This document shows, piece after piece, positions 8,679 through 17,265 of a stretch of 64,000 bases of DNA (position 1 is its first letter; each line of letters begins with the position of its first letter). Origin of the DNA: an uncultured Oscillospiraceae bacterium (lineage in GTDB: Bacteria; Bacillota; Clostridia; Oscillospirales; Ruminococcaceae); assembly GCA_910584715.1 (NCBI GenBank), contig CAJUAN010000002.1:124001-188000 (forward strand), in the 5' to 3' direction. The notes under the pieces were generated by a model, which had not been told where the DNA came from, ran no database searches, and saw only the letters and a program-made list of their open reading frames with translations. The position numbers and the translations under genes are program-made.

Positions 8679-9239
8679 TCAGTACCTGTTTCCGTACTTT
8701 AATTTCGCTTCATTTGTGTACTTACAGACAAATTCCGTCTTTGCCGCGGTGTAGCCGTCCCTGTCATGCTCAAATTTTTTCCATAGCATTAGCTTCATTT
8801 TTTCGTACTCCCTGGCAATATCGGGATACTCAATAAGATAATCGCGGAAATACAATTCGTCGTTATCTCCGACATATCTTAAATGTAAATGAAATACCTT
8901 TTCAGCAAACCCGTTTTCCGTATAGCCCTTGTTAAAGGAAAGTCTGTCTGCGTTTTGGCTCATACAGATATATCCGTTTTCCGTCAGCATATCTTTAACG
9001 GCGGACAAGTCACATTCTCTCGGGACTTCCAAAAGAATATCAATAATAGGCTTTGCCCATATGGAGCGCACCGCCGTACTGCCTATATGACTTATTCCGA
9101 CGGCTTGGGGGACGGTTTTCTCCAAAAAAGCTTTTTCCTCGGTGTACCAGTTTTTCCAGCAGTCCCTATGCTCCGTTAAAACTATGGGGAACAAATGCCA
9201 AAGCTCCTCCAAGCTCATTTCGGATAATTTTTTGCCCAT
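8679..9239 (-). CDS. GrpB family nucleotidyltransferase-like protein (UPF0157)
   Basis: 186 residues from the ATG at 9239; an upstream extension to 9350 would run over the stop of the neighbouring GNAT gene. The signature HIGSTAVRSIWAKPIIDILLEV is the active-site block (GS with downstream D-x-L) of the GrpB family, a branch of the polymerase-beta nucleotidyltransferase fold. Substrates of the family are unsettled. It follows the APH-Nudix gene in the direction of reading upstream, with 17 bases between them. Confidence 0.78.
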   Translation of the reverse strand: MGKKLSEMSLEELWHLFPIVLTEHRDCWKNWYTEEKAFLEKTVPQAVGISHIGSTAVRSIWAKPIIDILLEVPRECDLSAVKDMLTENGYICMSQNADRLSFNKGYTENGFAEKVFHLHLRYVGDNDELYFRDYLIEYPDIAREYEKMKLMLWKKFEHDRDGYTAAKTEFVCKYTNEAKLKYGNRY

Positions 9240-9291
9240 TAGTACCCCAACTCCATATTTAATTTGTTTTATTTTGCACTCGAAGATAAAT

Positions 9292-9855
9292 CTATTTAAC
9301 GGATTTGAAATAATCATCAGCCAATAATCCATATATACAAGCGTCCACAATTCCTTGGTTATTCCAATCCGCTTTTCTCAATGTGCCTTCATACTGCAAA
9401 CCGCACTTTTTCATTACACTTCCCGAATTTGGATTGTTCGGGTCATGCCGCGCCTCAATTCTTTTTGCTTTTACTTCTTGAAAGAAAAACGGTATAATTG
9501 CAGAAAAGGCTTCGCTTGTATAGCCCTGTCCCCACCATTTGCTTCCAATGCAGTATCCTATCTGTACCTTTTCTGTTCTCTCGTCCATATCGGCAACAGA
9601 AATCGTACCAATGGGTTCTCCAAAATCTTTCGGCACAATAGCCCATTGATAAAATGACTTGTCGGTATATCTGTCTACCCAACTCCTCATAATCTTCTCG
9701 GATTCGGAAATATCGCCGACAGTGCTCCAGCACAGAAACTCTGTCACCTTACTGTCGCTGTTCCAGTTGCGGAAAGCCGCCTCCGTATCGTCCATAACAA
9801 ATTCCCGCAATACCAGTCTTTCGGTTTCAATTTTAACAGTTCCTTTATGTTCCAT
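9292..9855 (-). CDS. GNAT N-acetyltransferase, RimJ/RimL type
   Basis: 187 residues. TERLVLREF, GYCIGSKWWGQGYTSEAF and NPNSGSVMKKCGL are the three conserved blocks of RimJ/RimL-type acetyltransferases. AAAGGAG stands 7 bases before the ATG. It resembles the 2699-3253 gene in domain order but differs in most positions, so it is not a recent tandem copy. Confidence 0.8.
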   Translation of the reverse strand: MEHKGTVKIETERLVLREFVMDDTEAAFRNWNSDSKVTEFLCWSTVGDISESEKIMRSWVDRYTDKSFYQWAIVPKDFGEPIGTISVADMDERTEKVQIGYCIGSKWWGQGYTSEAFSAIIPFFFQEVKAKRIEARHDPNNPNSGSVMKKCGLQYEGTLRKADWNNQGIVDACIYGLLADDYFKSVK

Positions 9856-9915
9856 GATATACTCCTTTTTATATATTTCTTAACGCTTTTATTTTGCGCT
9901 CCGAATATAAATTGA

Positions 9916-10413
9916 TTATCTCTTTATAACCATATTGCATCTTGTCCACATTTCATCTTTAAAACGGAACGCATTATCCGTATTCGTACGTTCTGTGAAG
10001 CCCGCGCTTAAATAACATTTCTTCGCATTGGTATTTTCCGAAAAAACATTAAGCTGCACAGCATTTGCTTTGGTAATTTCAAAACCGTATTTTACCGCCA
10101 AATCAACCATTTCCCGTCCGTAGCCTTTTCCGCGGAACTCCGGCGCCGTTACCACAAATTTCAGCATACCCTCGTTTGTATCCGTATTCACGGAATAGCA
10201 AAAGAACCCCACTAATTTCCCCTCATTCGTTGTCGCAACATACGGACTGTCCTTAAACTTAGCTGCAAATTCCGCAAGCGTTTCCTCAAAATTTCTTTTT
10301 TGCAGAGGATAACTTATCAGATTAGCGCACCACATTGCGTGCGTTCTTTCATCGGTTATCCATTTTTCCATTTCATCAAAATCCAATACTGATATATACG
10401 GTCTTATTCTCAT
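9916..10413 (-). CDS. GNAT N-acetyltransferase
   Basis: 165 residues from the ATG at 10413, which has GGAGG 7 bases upstream. The CoA loop is PEFRGKGYGREMVDLA and the later block is NTNAKKCYLSAGF. The N-terminal region reads like that of GNATs acting on small amines or amino acids. The intergenic space to metF (10414-10465) holds a short degenerate tandem repeat of AACTATC/AACTGTC. Confidence 0.78.
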   Translation of the reverse strand: MRIRPYISVLDFDEMEKWITDERTHAMWCANLISYPLQKRNFEETLAEFAAKFKDSPYVATTNEGKLVGFFCYSVNTDTNEGMLKFVVTAPEFRGKGYGREMVDLAVKYGFEITKANAVQLNVFSENTNAKKCYLSAGFTERTNTDNAFRFKDEMWTRCNMVIKR

Positions 10414-10465
10414 ATTTTGCCTCCATAACAATAACTATCAACTATCAACTGTAAACTGTCAACTG

Positions 10466-11326
10466 TTACAGCAGCGATTTAACGCTCTCGCTTATCTTCC
10501 TCGCAACATAGGGATTATTCATAGTGTACAGATGTATGCCGTCCACGCCGCTTGAAATAAGGTCTACAATTTGGTCTACGGCGTAGGCGATACCCGCGTC
10601 CCGGAGAGCCTCGGGATTGTTTTCGTACCTCTGCATAATTTTGGAAAATTTGGCGGGCAGACTTGCCCCGCACATGGAAACCATACGCTCTATCTGCTTT
10701 TTGTTGGTGACGGGCATTATTCCCGCCTCCACTGGAACGTTCACTCCCGCGATAGCAAGCATTTCGCGGAACTTATGGAAAACAGCGTTGTCAAAGAAAA
10801 GCTGGGACATCAAATGCTCCACCCCCGCCTCTATCTTTATTTTCAGACTGTTTATGTCCTCCGCGAAGCTTGCCGCTTCTAAATGACATTCGGGATAGCA
10901 AGCCCCCGAAACGTGGAAATCTCCGTTTTCCTTGATAAAGCGCGTCAGGTCGCTTGCGTACTCAAAATCGTGGAGACGAGGTACGTCGGGGTTCACGTCT
11001 CCCCTCAGAGCGAGAATATTCTCTATGCCCCGCTGCTTGAACTGCTCCAAAATCGTCAGGACACTCTCCCGGGTACTGTAAACGCAGGTCAGGTGCGCCG
11101 CCGAGGGAATTCCCAGCTCGTTCTGAATGTAGGCGGCAATGTCGCAGGTGGACGTGTCCGCGGCGTTCCCCCCAGCGCCGTAGGTCACGCTGATAAAGTC
11201 GGGTGACAGGTCTTTCAGCTCCGCGAGGGTATTGTAGACGGTTTCCACCGAACTCGTCTTTTTGGGGGGGAAAACCTCGAACGACAGTACAGTCCGTCCA
11301 GTGTTAAAAAGTGATGACAGTTTCAT
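10466..11326 (-). CDS. metF: 5,10-Methylenetetrahydrofolate reductase
   Basis: 286 residues, the length of bacterial MetF. SFEVFPPKK at the N-terminus, SVTYGAGG, ALRGD and FFDNAVFHKF are the conserved FAD- and folate-binding blocks. The enzyme reduces methylene-THF to methyl-THF for methionine synthesis and, in acetogens, for the Wood-Ljungdahl pathway. The start overlaps the stop of the upstream 104-residue gene (ATGA). The activation protein for MetH is encoded in the same leftward run. Confidence 0.92.
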   Translation of the reverse strand: MKLSSLFNTGRTVLSFEVFPPKKTSSVETVYNTLAELKDLSPDFISVTYGAGGNAADTSTCDIAAYIQNELGIPSAAHLTCVYSTRESVLTILEQFKQRGIENILALRGDVNPDVPRLHDFEYASDLTRFIKENGDFHVSGACYPECHLEAASFAEDINSLKIKIEAGVEHLMSQLFFDNAVFHKFREMLAIAGVNVPVEAGIMPVTNKKQIERMVSMCGASLPAKFSKIMQRYENNPEALRDAGIAYAVDQIVDLISSGVDGIHLYTMNNPYVARKISESVKSLL

Positions 11327-11637
11327 TTGTTTTCTCCTTTGTTTTTTATATTTTCCAAATCTTTATGTAAAGCTTCAATTTCATTTTGCAGTCTTGAAAT
11401 TTCCGCAAGAATGCTTTGCTCCGTTTTTTTCAGACGTTCCTCCGCAAGCTTTTTCTCCGCCATGTCAAGGTACTTGTCCATAACGGAAATTATCTCCTCG
11501 GCGGTCATTTCGGAGGTTATCTCGGCGTTGTCCCTTTTCATAAGAGCCGCCGCGCGGTATTTCAGGGACTCAATCTCGTCAATTATCTCCGCCGTTTTGG
11601 ACGGAATTTTTGCACGTTCTTTTTTCTTTCCGCCCAT
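11323..11637 (-). CDS. Small coiled-coil protein upstream of metF
   Basis: 104 residues, almost wholly charged and helical: heptad-like LKKTEQSILAEISRL and EALHKDLENIK predict a C-terminal coiled coil. It has no membrane segment and no cysteines. GGAGG precedes the ATG and its stop overlaps the metF start, so it is very likely cotranslated with metF. I do not recognise a family; a structural or regulatory role is only a guess. Confidence 0.6.
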   Translation of the reverse strand: MGGKKKERAKIPSKTAEIIDEIESLKYRAAALMKRDNAEITSEMTAEEIISVMDKYLDMAEKKLAEERLKKTEQSILAEISRLQNEIEALHKDLENIKNKGENK

Positions 11638-11660
11638 AGCGTTTGCCTCCGGATTTTTTA

Positions 11661-12140
11661 TTAACCTTGAATTTCCTTTATTCTTATTTCCACCATTTTT
11701 TCAAGGAACAGCAGACCGTCCGAATCGGGATTGTCAACCCGAAAGGTACAGCCGCAAACGTCGCTGAATTCTTTTCCAAAAATCACCTTGCGCCGTCCGC
11801 CGACGCATGAACCGCATCTGCCGCAATGGTCAACATGTTTCCACGCCGTTTCCTTTATTTCCTCCGCGTAAGACGATTTTTCAAGCCATTCCGAACCCAT
11901 ATCGTCAGACCAGACCGTCCAGCGGTTGTCCGCCTCGTCGGGGTCGTTTACCGCGATAAAGCATACGCATTTGTCTCCCAGCTTTACCCAATAGTAAATC
12001 TTATCTTTCCAGCAATCGCAGTTATCCTTGTAAAAAGTCAGATTCCGGTCTTCCAAAAAACGGACAAATTTCAAGGCAATTTCCCTGTCGGACGAAGATA
12101 ATTCTCTGTTAATGTAATCTTTTATGTTAAACTCTGACAT
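11661..12140 (-). CDS. Cysteine-containing protein of unknown function
   Basis: 159 residues from the ATG at 12140, which has GGGGGAGG upstream; an upstream extension would cross a palindromic repeat. The N-terminal half (IALKFVRFLEDRN, YYWVKLGDKCVCFIAV) looks like a small alpha/beta domain, and the C-terminal half carries HCGRCGSCVGG and DVCGCTF, probably a zinc site. No named family is recognised. It lies 23 bases before the coiled-coil gene and metF. Confidence 0.6.
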   Translation of the reverse strand: MSEFNIKDYINRELSSSDREIALKFVRFLEDRNLTFYKDNCDCWKDKIYYWVKLGDKCVCFIAVNDPDEADNRWTVWSDDMGSEWLEKSSYAEEIKETAWKHVDHCGRCGSCVGGRRKVIFGKEFSDVCGCTFRVDNPDSDGLLFLEKMVEIRIKEIQG

Positions 12141-12167
12141 ATTTTCCTCCCCCAAAATAAGAACAGC

Positions 12168-12187
12168 GGGACGGGTACGCCCGTCCC
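12168..12187. repeat. REP-like palindrome
   Basis: GGGACGGG, a TACG loop, then CCCGTCCC: an 8-bp perfect stem between two genes. The same two arms recur at 43192-43210, within a longer GTAGGGG-type palindrome, so it appears to be a short copy of a dispersed repeat. Confidence 0.6.
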
Positions 12188-12203
12188 CCATAAATTTTAA
12201 ACA

Positions 12204-12860
12204 TTATTTTAAAAGCGGCAGCAGGAAGTCTATTATTTCCGACACCGCGCCGCAGCAGTCCTCGGAAAAAAGCTTCTCGAACCAGTTTTCGCAAGGCACC
12301 GTCCGCAGCTCTCCTTTTTTGCGGTACGCCGTACCCGCAGGCGGCGTCGGCTTATCGTTGACCGCCCACAACGCTTCAAGGATTTTCCACGAGTTTATAT
12401 GGGCAAGGTACCTCTTTTTCAGCGGGTCAGCCGTTTCAAGCTTTATCCTTGCCGTCATGAGCCAATGGTACAGACCGTCCTTGACCTTTTGCGGGGTGCG
12501 GTAGCTTTCATATTTTTGCTTGGCAAGAGCCATTATTGGGGATAACCGCCCGTCGCGGTCTAACGCGATCTCAGCGTCAAGCCAGTGATAAACGGCCATA
12601 GGGTCGGCATTCAGCTTCTCAACGGCGTATTCGTAAGTCACAAAGGAAGTCTCCACAAGAATACCGTCGGTAAAATGGGTCTCAAAACAATGTCTGCCGC
12701 ACAGCGCAATAATGTCAACGTCCGAATTTTCGGAAGCGCAGCCGCAAGCCACGGAACCGGTGAGCAGTACGCCGCTTACAGTTCTGTCGTTGGAAAGATT
12801 TTCAAGCTCGCGGTTGAATATATCACGCTGTTTTGTACCGTTTCCCGAATTACTCATCAT
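12204..12860 (-). CDS. Polymerase-beta-type nucleotidyltransferase
   Basis: 218 residues from the ATG at 12860 (a second ATG follows directly). LLTGSVACGCASENSDVDII contains the GS and DxD catalytic residues of the nucleotidyltransferase superfamily. The C-terminal half is helical, as in kanamycin- or antibiotic-adenylyltransferase relatives. The first 11 bases overlap the end of the upstream esterase gene. Whether it modifies an antibiotic, a protein or an RNA is unknown. Confidence 0.72.
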   Translation of the reverse strand: MMSNSGNGTKQRDIFNRELENLSNDRTVSGVLLTGSVACGCASENSDVDIIALCGRHCFETHFTDGILVETSFVTYEYAVEKLNADPMAVYHWLDAEIALDRDGRLSPIMALAKQKYESYRTPQKVKDGLYHWLMTARIKLETADPLKKRYLAHINSWKILEALWAVNDKPTPPAGTAYRKKGELRTVPCENWFEKLFSEDCCGAVSEIIDFLLPLLK

Positions 12861-14376
12861 TTCTGCTCGTTCTGAACGGCGCAAGAGGAATACCGTTTTT
12901 GCTGTACACGGTAACCTCGCCGTAATTCGTCCAATTATAGCGCAGATAAAGAGGCTCTGCGACCGCCTCCGAACGGACAAATATCTTGTCCCCGCGTATC
13001 TCTGCCTCGGCAGGAACGTACTTCTTGTCAACGCCCGCTATCTCAAAGCCGACTATCTTTTCTCCCCTCACGTCAAAGCCGTCCTTAGCGTGGTCAAAGC
13101 TAAGCAGGATACCGCCCTCGGTACAAAGGTGAGATTTATAGATTGCTCCGTACGCCTCGTTCGAGGAGATTTTTACGTACACATGATACATCGCCTGCAA
13201 TGCAAGTCTATAGCCCACAGGCTCCTTGTCAAGGGGGTGGATATTGTTAAACTCGCCCTTGTCAAGCGCAACGGCGATTCCCGTGTTTGCCGTGGTTTGG
13301 TGCACCCTCATCTGCGCCTCGCGGATAATGCACCAGTGCTTGAAGTCCTCGTCCCCCTCGTTCATAAACATAGGAAGCTGCACGAAAAGGAAGGGCAGGG
13401 AATCGTCCTCCCAGTCGGTGCGCCACTGTTCTATAAGAGCCTTGAAAAGCTTATAGTATGTACCTGCCTTGTGGTCGTCGCTTTCGCCCTGATAGTAGAT
13501 AAATCCCGCAAGAGTGTAAGGACAAACTCTTTTTATCATGGTCTCGTAAAGTCCTGAGGGACGGAACGGAGACTTTGGACCGAGAGGCTCCGGCCAGCGG
13601 TTGGGACCCGCGTATTCCTGAGCGCCCTCCCAGGTGGGATTCGGGGTGGTCGCATAGTATTCGTTTATCTTCGGCTGCCATGCGTTGTACCATTCCTCAT
13701 ACTCCGCAAGCTCTGCAAGGTAGCCCTCAAAAGTCTTGTCCGCCATAGTCTTGTCGTACTCGTCAACATAGGACTTTGTATCCGCGTCCTGTTCAAGCAT
13801 TTTTCTTCCTGTCCATGCGGAAGCGGAAGTGCCTCCCCAATTGCAGCCGATAACTCCAACGGTAACGCCAAGCTCTGCGGCAAGCTTTCTTGCAAAATAG
13901 AAGCCAACCGCCGACCAGCACTTTGCCGACTCGGGAGAAGCCGTCGCCCAACAGGTATTTCTTTCAGCAAAATGGAAATAATCGTCAATATAGGCGATTT
14001 TCTGCGTGTAATAGAACCGCACGTTTACGTCCTCGGTCAAAGCAGCAAGATCCTCTTTGCCGGTAAGAGAATTCTGAAGCTCCAGCTCCATGTTGGACTG
14101 CCCTCCTGCAAGCCATACCTCGCCTATCATAATATCGTGCAGAATTATCTCGCTGCCATTGCCGTCAGAAGCCTTAAGCTCGTAAGGTCCCCCCGCCTCC
14201 ATAGGAGGGAGCACCACCGTCCATTTACCGCCTACAGCGGTCGCCTCCGCCAAATTTCCGCCTATCTCGATCTTCACCTTAGTAAAGTTATAAGCGTTTC
14301 CCCAAACGGTAATATTTTTGTTTCTCTGTAGTACCATATGATCCGTAAAAATTGCCGCAAAATTAAAGCCTGCCAT
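12850..14376 (-). CDS. Sialate O-acetylesterase (SGNH hydrolase)
   Basis: 508 residues. GQSNMELEL carries the nucleophile Ser, IYYQGESDD the block II region, and HPLDKEPVGYRLAL the catalytic Asp/His region of the sialate O-acetylesterase family (SASA). The family removes acetyl groups from host sialic acids or plant xylan. There is no signal peptide in the chosen form, so it may act on imported oligosaccharides. GGAGG precedes the ATG at 14376; the longer frame to 14424 lacks a ribosome site. Confidence 0.82.
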   Translation of the reverse strand: MAGFNFAAIFTDHMVLQRNKNITVWGNAYNFTKVKIEIGGNLAEATAVGGKWTVVLPPMEAGGPYELKASDGNGSEIILHDIMIGEVWLAGGQSNMELELQNSLTGKEDLAALTEDVNVRFYYTQKIAYIDDYFHFAERNTCWATASPESAKCWSAVGFYFARKLAAELGVTVGVIGCNWGGTSASAWTGRKMLEQDADTKSYVDEYDKTMADKTFEGYLAELAEYEEWYNAWQPKINEYYATTPNPTWEGAQEYAGPNRWPEPLGPKSPFRPSGLYETMIKRVCPYTLAGFIYYQGESDDHKAGTYYKLFKALIEQWRTDWEDDSLPFLFVQLPMFMNEGDEDFKHWCIIREAQMRVHQTTANTGIAVALDKGEFNNIHPLDKEPVGYRLALQAMYHVYVKISSNEAYGAIYKSHLCTEGGILLSFDHAKDGFDVRGEKIVGFEIAGVDKKYVPAEAEIRGDKIFVRSEAVAEPLYLRYNWTNYGEVTVYSKNGIPLAPFRTSRNDE

Positions 14377-14479
14377 ATCAAAAACCTCCGTACATAAATT
14401 ATAGTAATGTGTATATTTTACCACAAAAACCGTCCGAAATCAAGACGGCTGAGAAACAATGAAACAATTATTTTATTTA

Positions 14480-14508
14480 AACAAAAAGGAAACGCCGAAG
14501 CGTTTCCT
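14480..14508 (-). terminator. Intrinsic terminator after pcrA
   Basis: On the minus strand AGGAAACGC, a TTCG loop and GCGTTTCCT form a 9-bp stem capped by a stable tetraloop, then TTTTTG. It begins only 6 bases after the pcrA stop. Confidence 0.85.
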
Positions 14509-14513
14509 GAAAA

Positions 14514-16892
14514 TCATATCTTTGTTATCTTTGCAAAATTAGCCATAAGCTTTTTCGTACCCACGCTGTCGAACGCAACCTCAAGCATTGCATCGTTGCT
14601 TATCTTCTTGACCGAAAGCACCGTTCCGTCGCCGAAAACGTTATGCCTTACCCTTTCGCCTACAGAAAAATCAGCGTTCACGCTCTTTTTGCTCTGCTCC
14701 GCTTTTCTGTTGGCAAGCTCGCTCTTCAGACTGTACTTCGGCGCGCTCTGAACTATAACTTCGTCCGCTGCGGAGGTCTCCTCCGTACGCACAGTGCTGT
14801 CGATCTTTTCAACGTAATCCTTGCCTATCTCCTTTGCGAAACGGGAGATAAGGTTCCTGTTAGTGAAACCGAAAAGCATTCTCTGCTTGGCGTAGGTGAT
14901 GAACAGCTTTTCCTTGGCGCGGGTGATAGCCACATAGGCGAGACGGCGCTCCTCCTCCATGTCCTCCTGAGTATCCATGCTGCGGTTCCCGGGGAAGATA
15001 CCCTCCTCGGCTCCCACAATAAACACCGTGGGGAACTCTAAACCCTTTGCGCTGTGCATTGTCATCATGGACACTGCGTTATCGTCGTTATCAAGCTTGT
15101 CAAGGTCGGTGTAAAGGCTTATTTCCTCCAGGAAACCAGAAAGACTCGCTTCGTCTCCGTTGGCTTCTTCGTACTGGGTCATAGTTGTCTTCAGTTCGCT
15201 GATATTTTCCAGTCTGCCGATACCCTCGTCTCCGAGAGCTTTCATTGCGTTGGCGTAACCCGTTTTATCCAGCAGCTCGTCCAGAAGCTCGCTCAGGGAA
15301 TGAGTTTCCGCAAAATCGGAAAGATGTATGAACATATTAGCCGTTTTGACCAGCACAAGACTCTTTTTAGACAGCACGGGATAGCTTGCACAGTCCCGCA
15401 TTACCTCTATTGGGGAAATGTTCAGATCTCCGGATATCTGTTCTATCATTGAAACGGTAGCATCTCCTATGCCGCGCTTCGGTTCGTTTATTACCCTCTT
15501 GAACCGCAGCATATCCCTGTTGTTGTTAAGCAGGGCGAGGTAGGAGGTAATATCCTTTATTTCCTTGCGGTCGTAGAACTTCAAGCCGCCGATAACTCTG
15601 TATGGTATGCCGCTTCTCGTGAACGTCCGTTCAAGGCTGTTGGACTGGGCGTTCATGCGGTACAGAACGGCAAAATCCCCGTAGCTTGCACCCTTGTCCA
15701 CGGCGGAAAGTATCTCGTCAGCAACATAAGCGGACTCGGCGGATTCGTCAAAGGCTCTGTAAACCGTTACCTTCGATCCGTCCCCCGCGGACGTCCACAA
15801 ACGCTTTTCCTTGCGCGACTCGTTGTTGGCTATAACGGAGTTTGCCGCGTTAAGTATATTCTGAGTGGAGCGGTAGTTCTGCTCAAGGCGTATTACCTCG
15901 GCGTTTTCAAACTGGTTCTCAAAACCGAGAATGTTCTCGATAGTCGCCCCGCGGAACCTGTAGATAGACTGGTCGTCGTCGCCGACTACACAAAGATTCT
16001 TATGACCCTCCGAAAGCAGGGACACAAGCCTGAACTGCGCCTGATTGGTGTCCTGATATTCGTCCACCATAATGTATTTGTACAGATTTCTGTAGTGCTG
16101 CAAAACGTCCGGCTCTTTCTCGAAAAGCTCCACGGTAAGTCGGATTATGTCGTCGAAATCAACGGCGTTGGCGTCCCGCAGACGGGTCTGGTAAAGCCGA
16201 TAGAGCTTTGCTATGCCCATTTTGCGGTAATCTCCCTTAGCCGCGTTTTCAAACTCGTCAGGGTCTATAAGCTTATCCTTAGCAGAGGAGATCATGCTAA
16301 GCACCATTCGGGGCGGAAACGCCTTATCGGACAGATCGAGAGGCTCATAGCAACTTTTCAGGAGCCGCTGGCTGTCGTCGCTGTCATAAATAGTAAAACT
16401 TGAGGTATAGTACCCCAGATTTTCTATCTCCCTGCGGAGTATCCTGACGCACGCCGAATGGAAAGTCGCGGCACAAACGCTGTCCGCGTCGTTTCCCAGC
16501 ATAGCGGCAAGACGTTCTTTTAGCTCGCCCGCCGCCTTGTTGGTAAATGTTATCGCCAGTATATTCCAAGGACTTACCCTGTCAACTGCGATAATATCCG
16601 CAAGACGCGAAACTATCGCTTCATCGCGGCTCCCGTCGTAGGCTTCAAGGAATCCGATGTCTTCTTCGCTTGCCGAAGCCGGAACGTTCTCATCGTTATA
16701 GGCGTTGCCGAACGTTACCATATTTGCAATACGGTTCACCAGCACCGAGGTCTTGCCGCTTCCCGCACCCGCAAGCACGAGAACGGGTCCCTTGACAGTA
16801 AAGACCGCCTTTTTCTGCATATCGTTAAGCCGCCCGAAGTACTTTTCCAGAGCGGCTCTTTTTGCCCCCGTAAATCTTTGACCGTTAGTCAT
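14514..16892 (-). CDS. pcrA: ATP-dependent DNA helicase, UvrD/PcrA family
   Basis: 792 residues. Walker A GAGSGKTS, motif Ia AITFTNKAA, the DEXX-box VDEYQDTN, motif III GDDDQSIYRFRGA, motif IV QNYRS and motif VI VAITRAKEKL are all present in order. A short C-terminal Tudor-like region (VGERVRHNVFGDGTVLSV) is typical of PcrA and binds RNA polymerase in relatives. The helicase unwinds 3' to 5' in excision repair and removal of RecA. ATG 16892 has GGAGGG 5 bases upstream; a TTG 12 bases earlier is rejected. Confidence 0.93.
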   Translation of the reverse strand: MTNGQRFTGAKRAALEKYFGRLNDMQKKAVFTVKGPVLVLAGAGSGKTSVLVNRIANMVTFGNAYNDENVPASASEEDIGFLEAYDGSRDEAIVSRLADIIAVDRVSPWNILAITFTNKAAGELKERLAAMLGNDADSVCAATFHSACVRILRREIENLGYYTSSFTIYDSDDSQRLLKSCYEPLDLSDKAFPPRMVLSMISSAKDKLIDPDEFENAAKGDYRKMGIAKLYRLYQTRLRDANAVDFDDIIRLTVELFEKEPDVLQHYRNLYKYIMVDEYQDTNQAQFRLVSLLSEGHKNLCVVGDDDQSIYRFRGATIENILGFENQFENAEVIRLEQNYRSTQNILNAANSVIANNESRKEKRLWTSAGDGSKVTVYRAFDESAESAYVADEILSAVDKGASYGDFAVLYRMNAQSNSLERTFTRSGIPYRVIGGLKFYDRKEIKDITSYLALLNNNRDMLRFKRVINEPKRGIGDATVSMIEQISGDLNISPIEVMRDCASYPVLSKKSLVLVKTANMFIHLSDFAETHSLSELLDELLDKTGYANAMKALGDEGIGRLENISELKTTMTQYEEANGDEASLSGFLEEISLYTDLDKLDNDDNAVSMMTMHSAKGLEFPTVFIVGAEEGIFPGNRSMDTQEDMEEERRLAYVAITRAKEKLFITYAKQRMLFGFTNRNLISRFAKEIGKDYVEKIDSTVRTEETSAADEVIVQSAPKYSLKSELANRKAEQSKKSVNADFSVGERVRHNVFGDGTVLSVKKISNDAMLEVAFDSVGTKKLMANFAKITKI

Positions 16893-17066
16893 ATTACCCT
16901 CCAATAGAATAATTACAGCAAACCAAAAAGGTTTAAAAATTTATTATTGTCTGCAATAACTTTAACTGCAAATCATATGTAAGCTTTGATTTTTTGTGCT
17001 TTTGAACTCCGTCAGTTATTAACCGCAGCCGTTTCCGGCGACAGCGGTCTGTCTGCGAATAAGCAT

Positions 17067-17095
17067 ATTATACCACATTGCGCGGTCAAAAGAAA
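17067..17095 (-). promoter_or_regulatory. Possible promoter for pcrA
   Basis: On the minus strand an extended -10 box TGGTATAAT (TATAAT at 17067-17072) lies 17 bases from a weak TTTCTT (17090-17095). It would give a leader of about 170 bases. The remainder of the 373-base gap 16893-17265 shows no gene; no convincing plus-strand promoter for the symporter was seen. Confidence 0.45.
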
Positions 17096-17265
17096 GTCCA
17101 TTTTTTATTTTTAACATTTTTATAATATTTATGTTCGGAAAATTCGGAATAAAACTTTTGCGGCTCATAAACACTGCATAAATAAATGATTTGCGGGACA
17201 TACTCTTTTTTGAAAGACTCCCCTGCCGGGGAACAAACTGTCAAACAGAAAGGAATTTTATTCCA

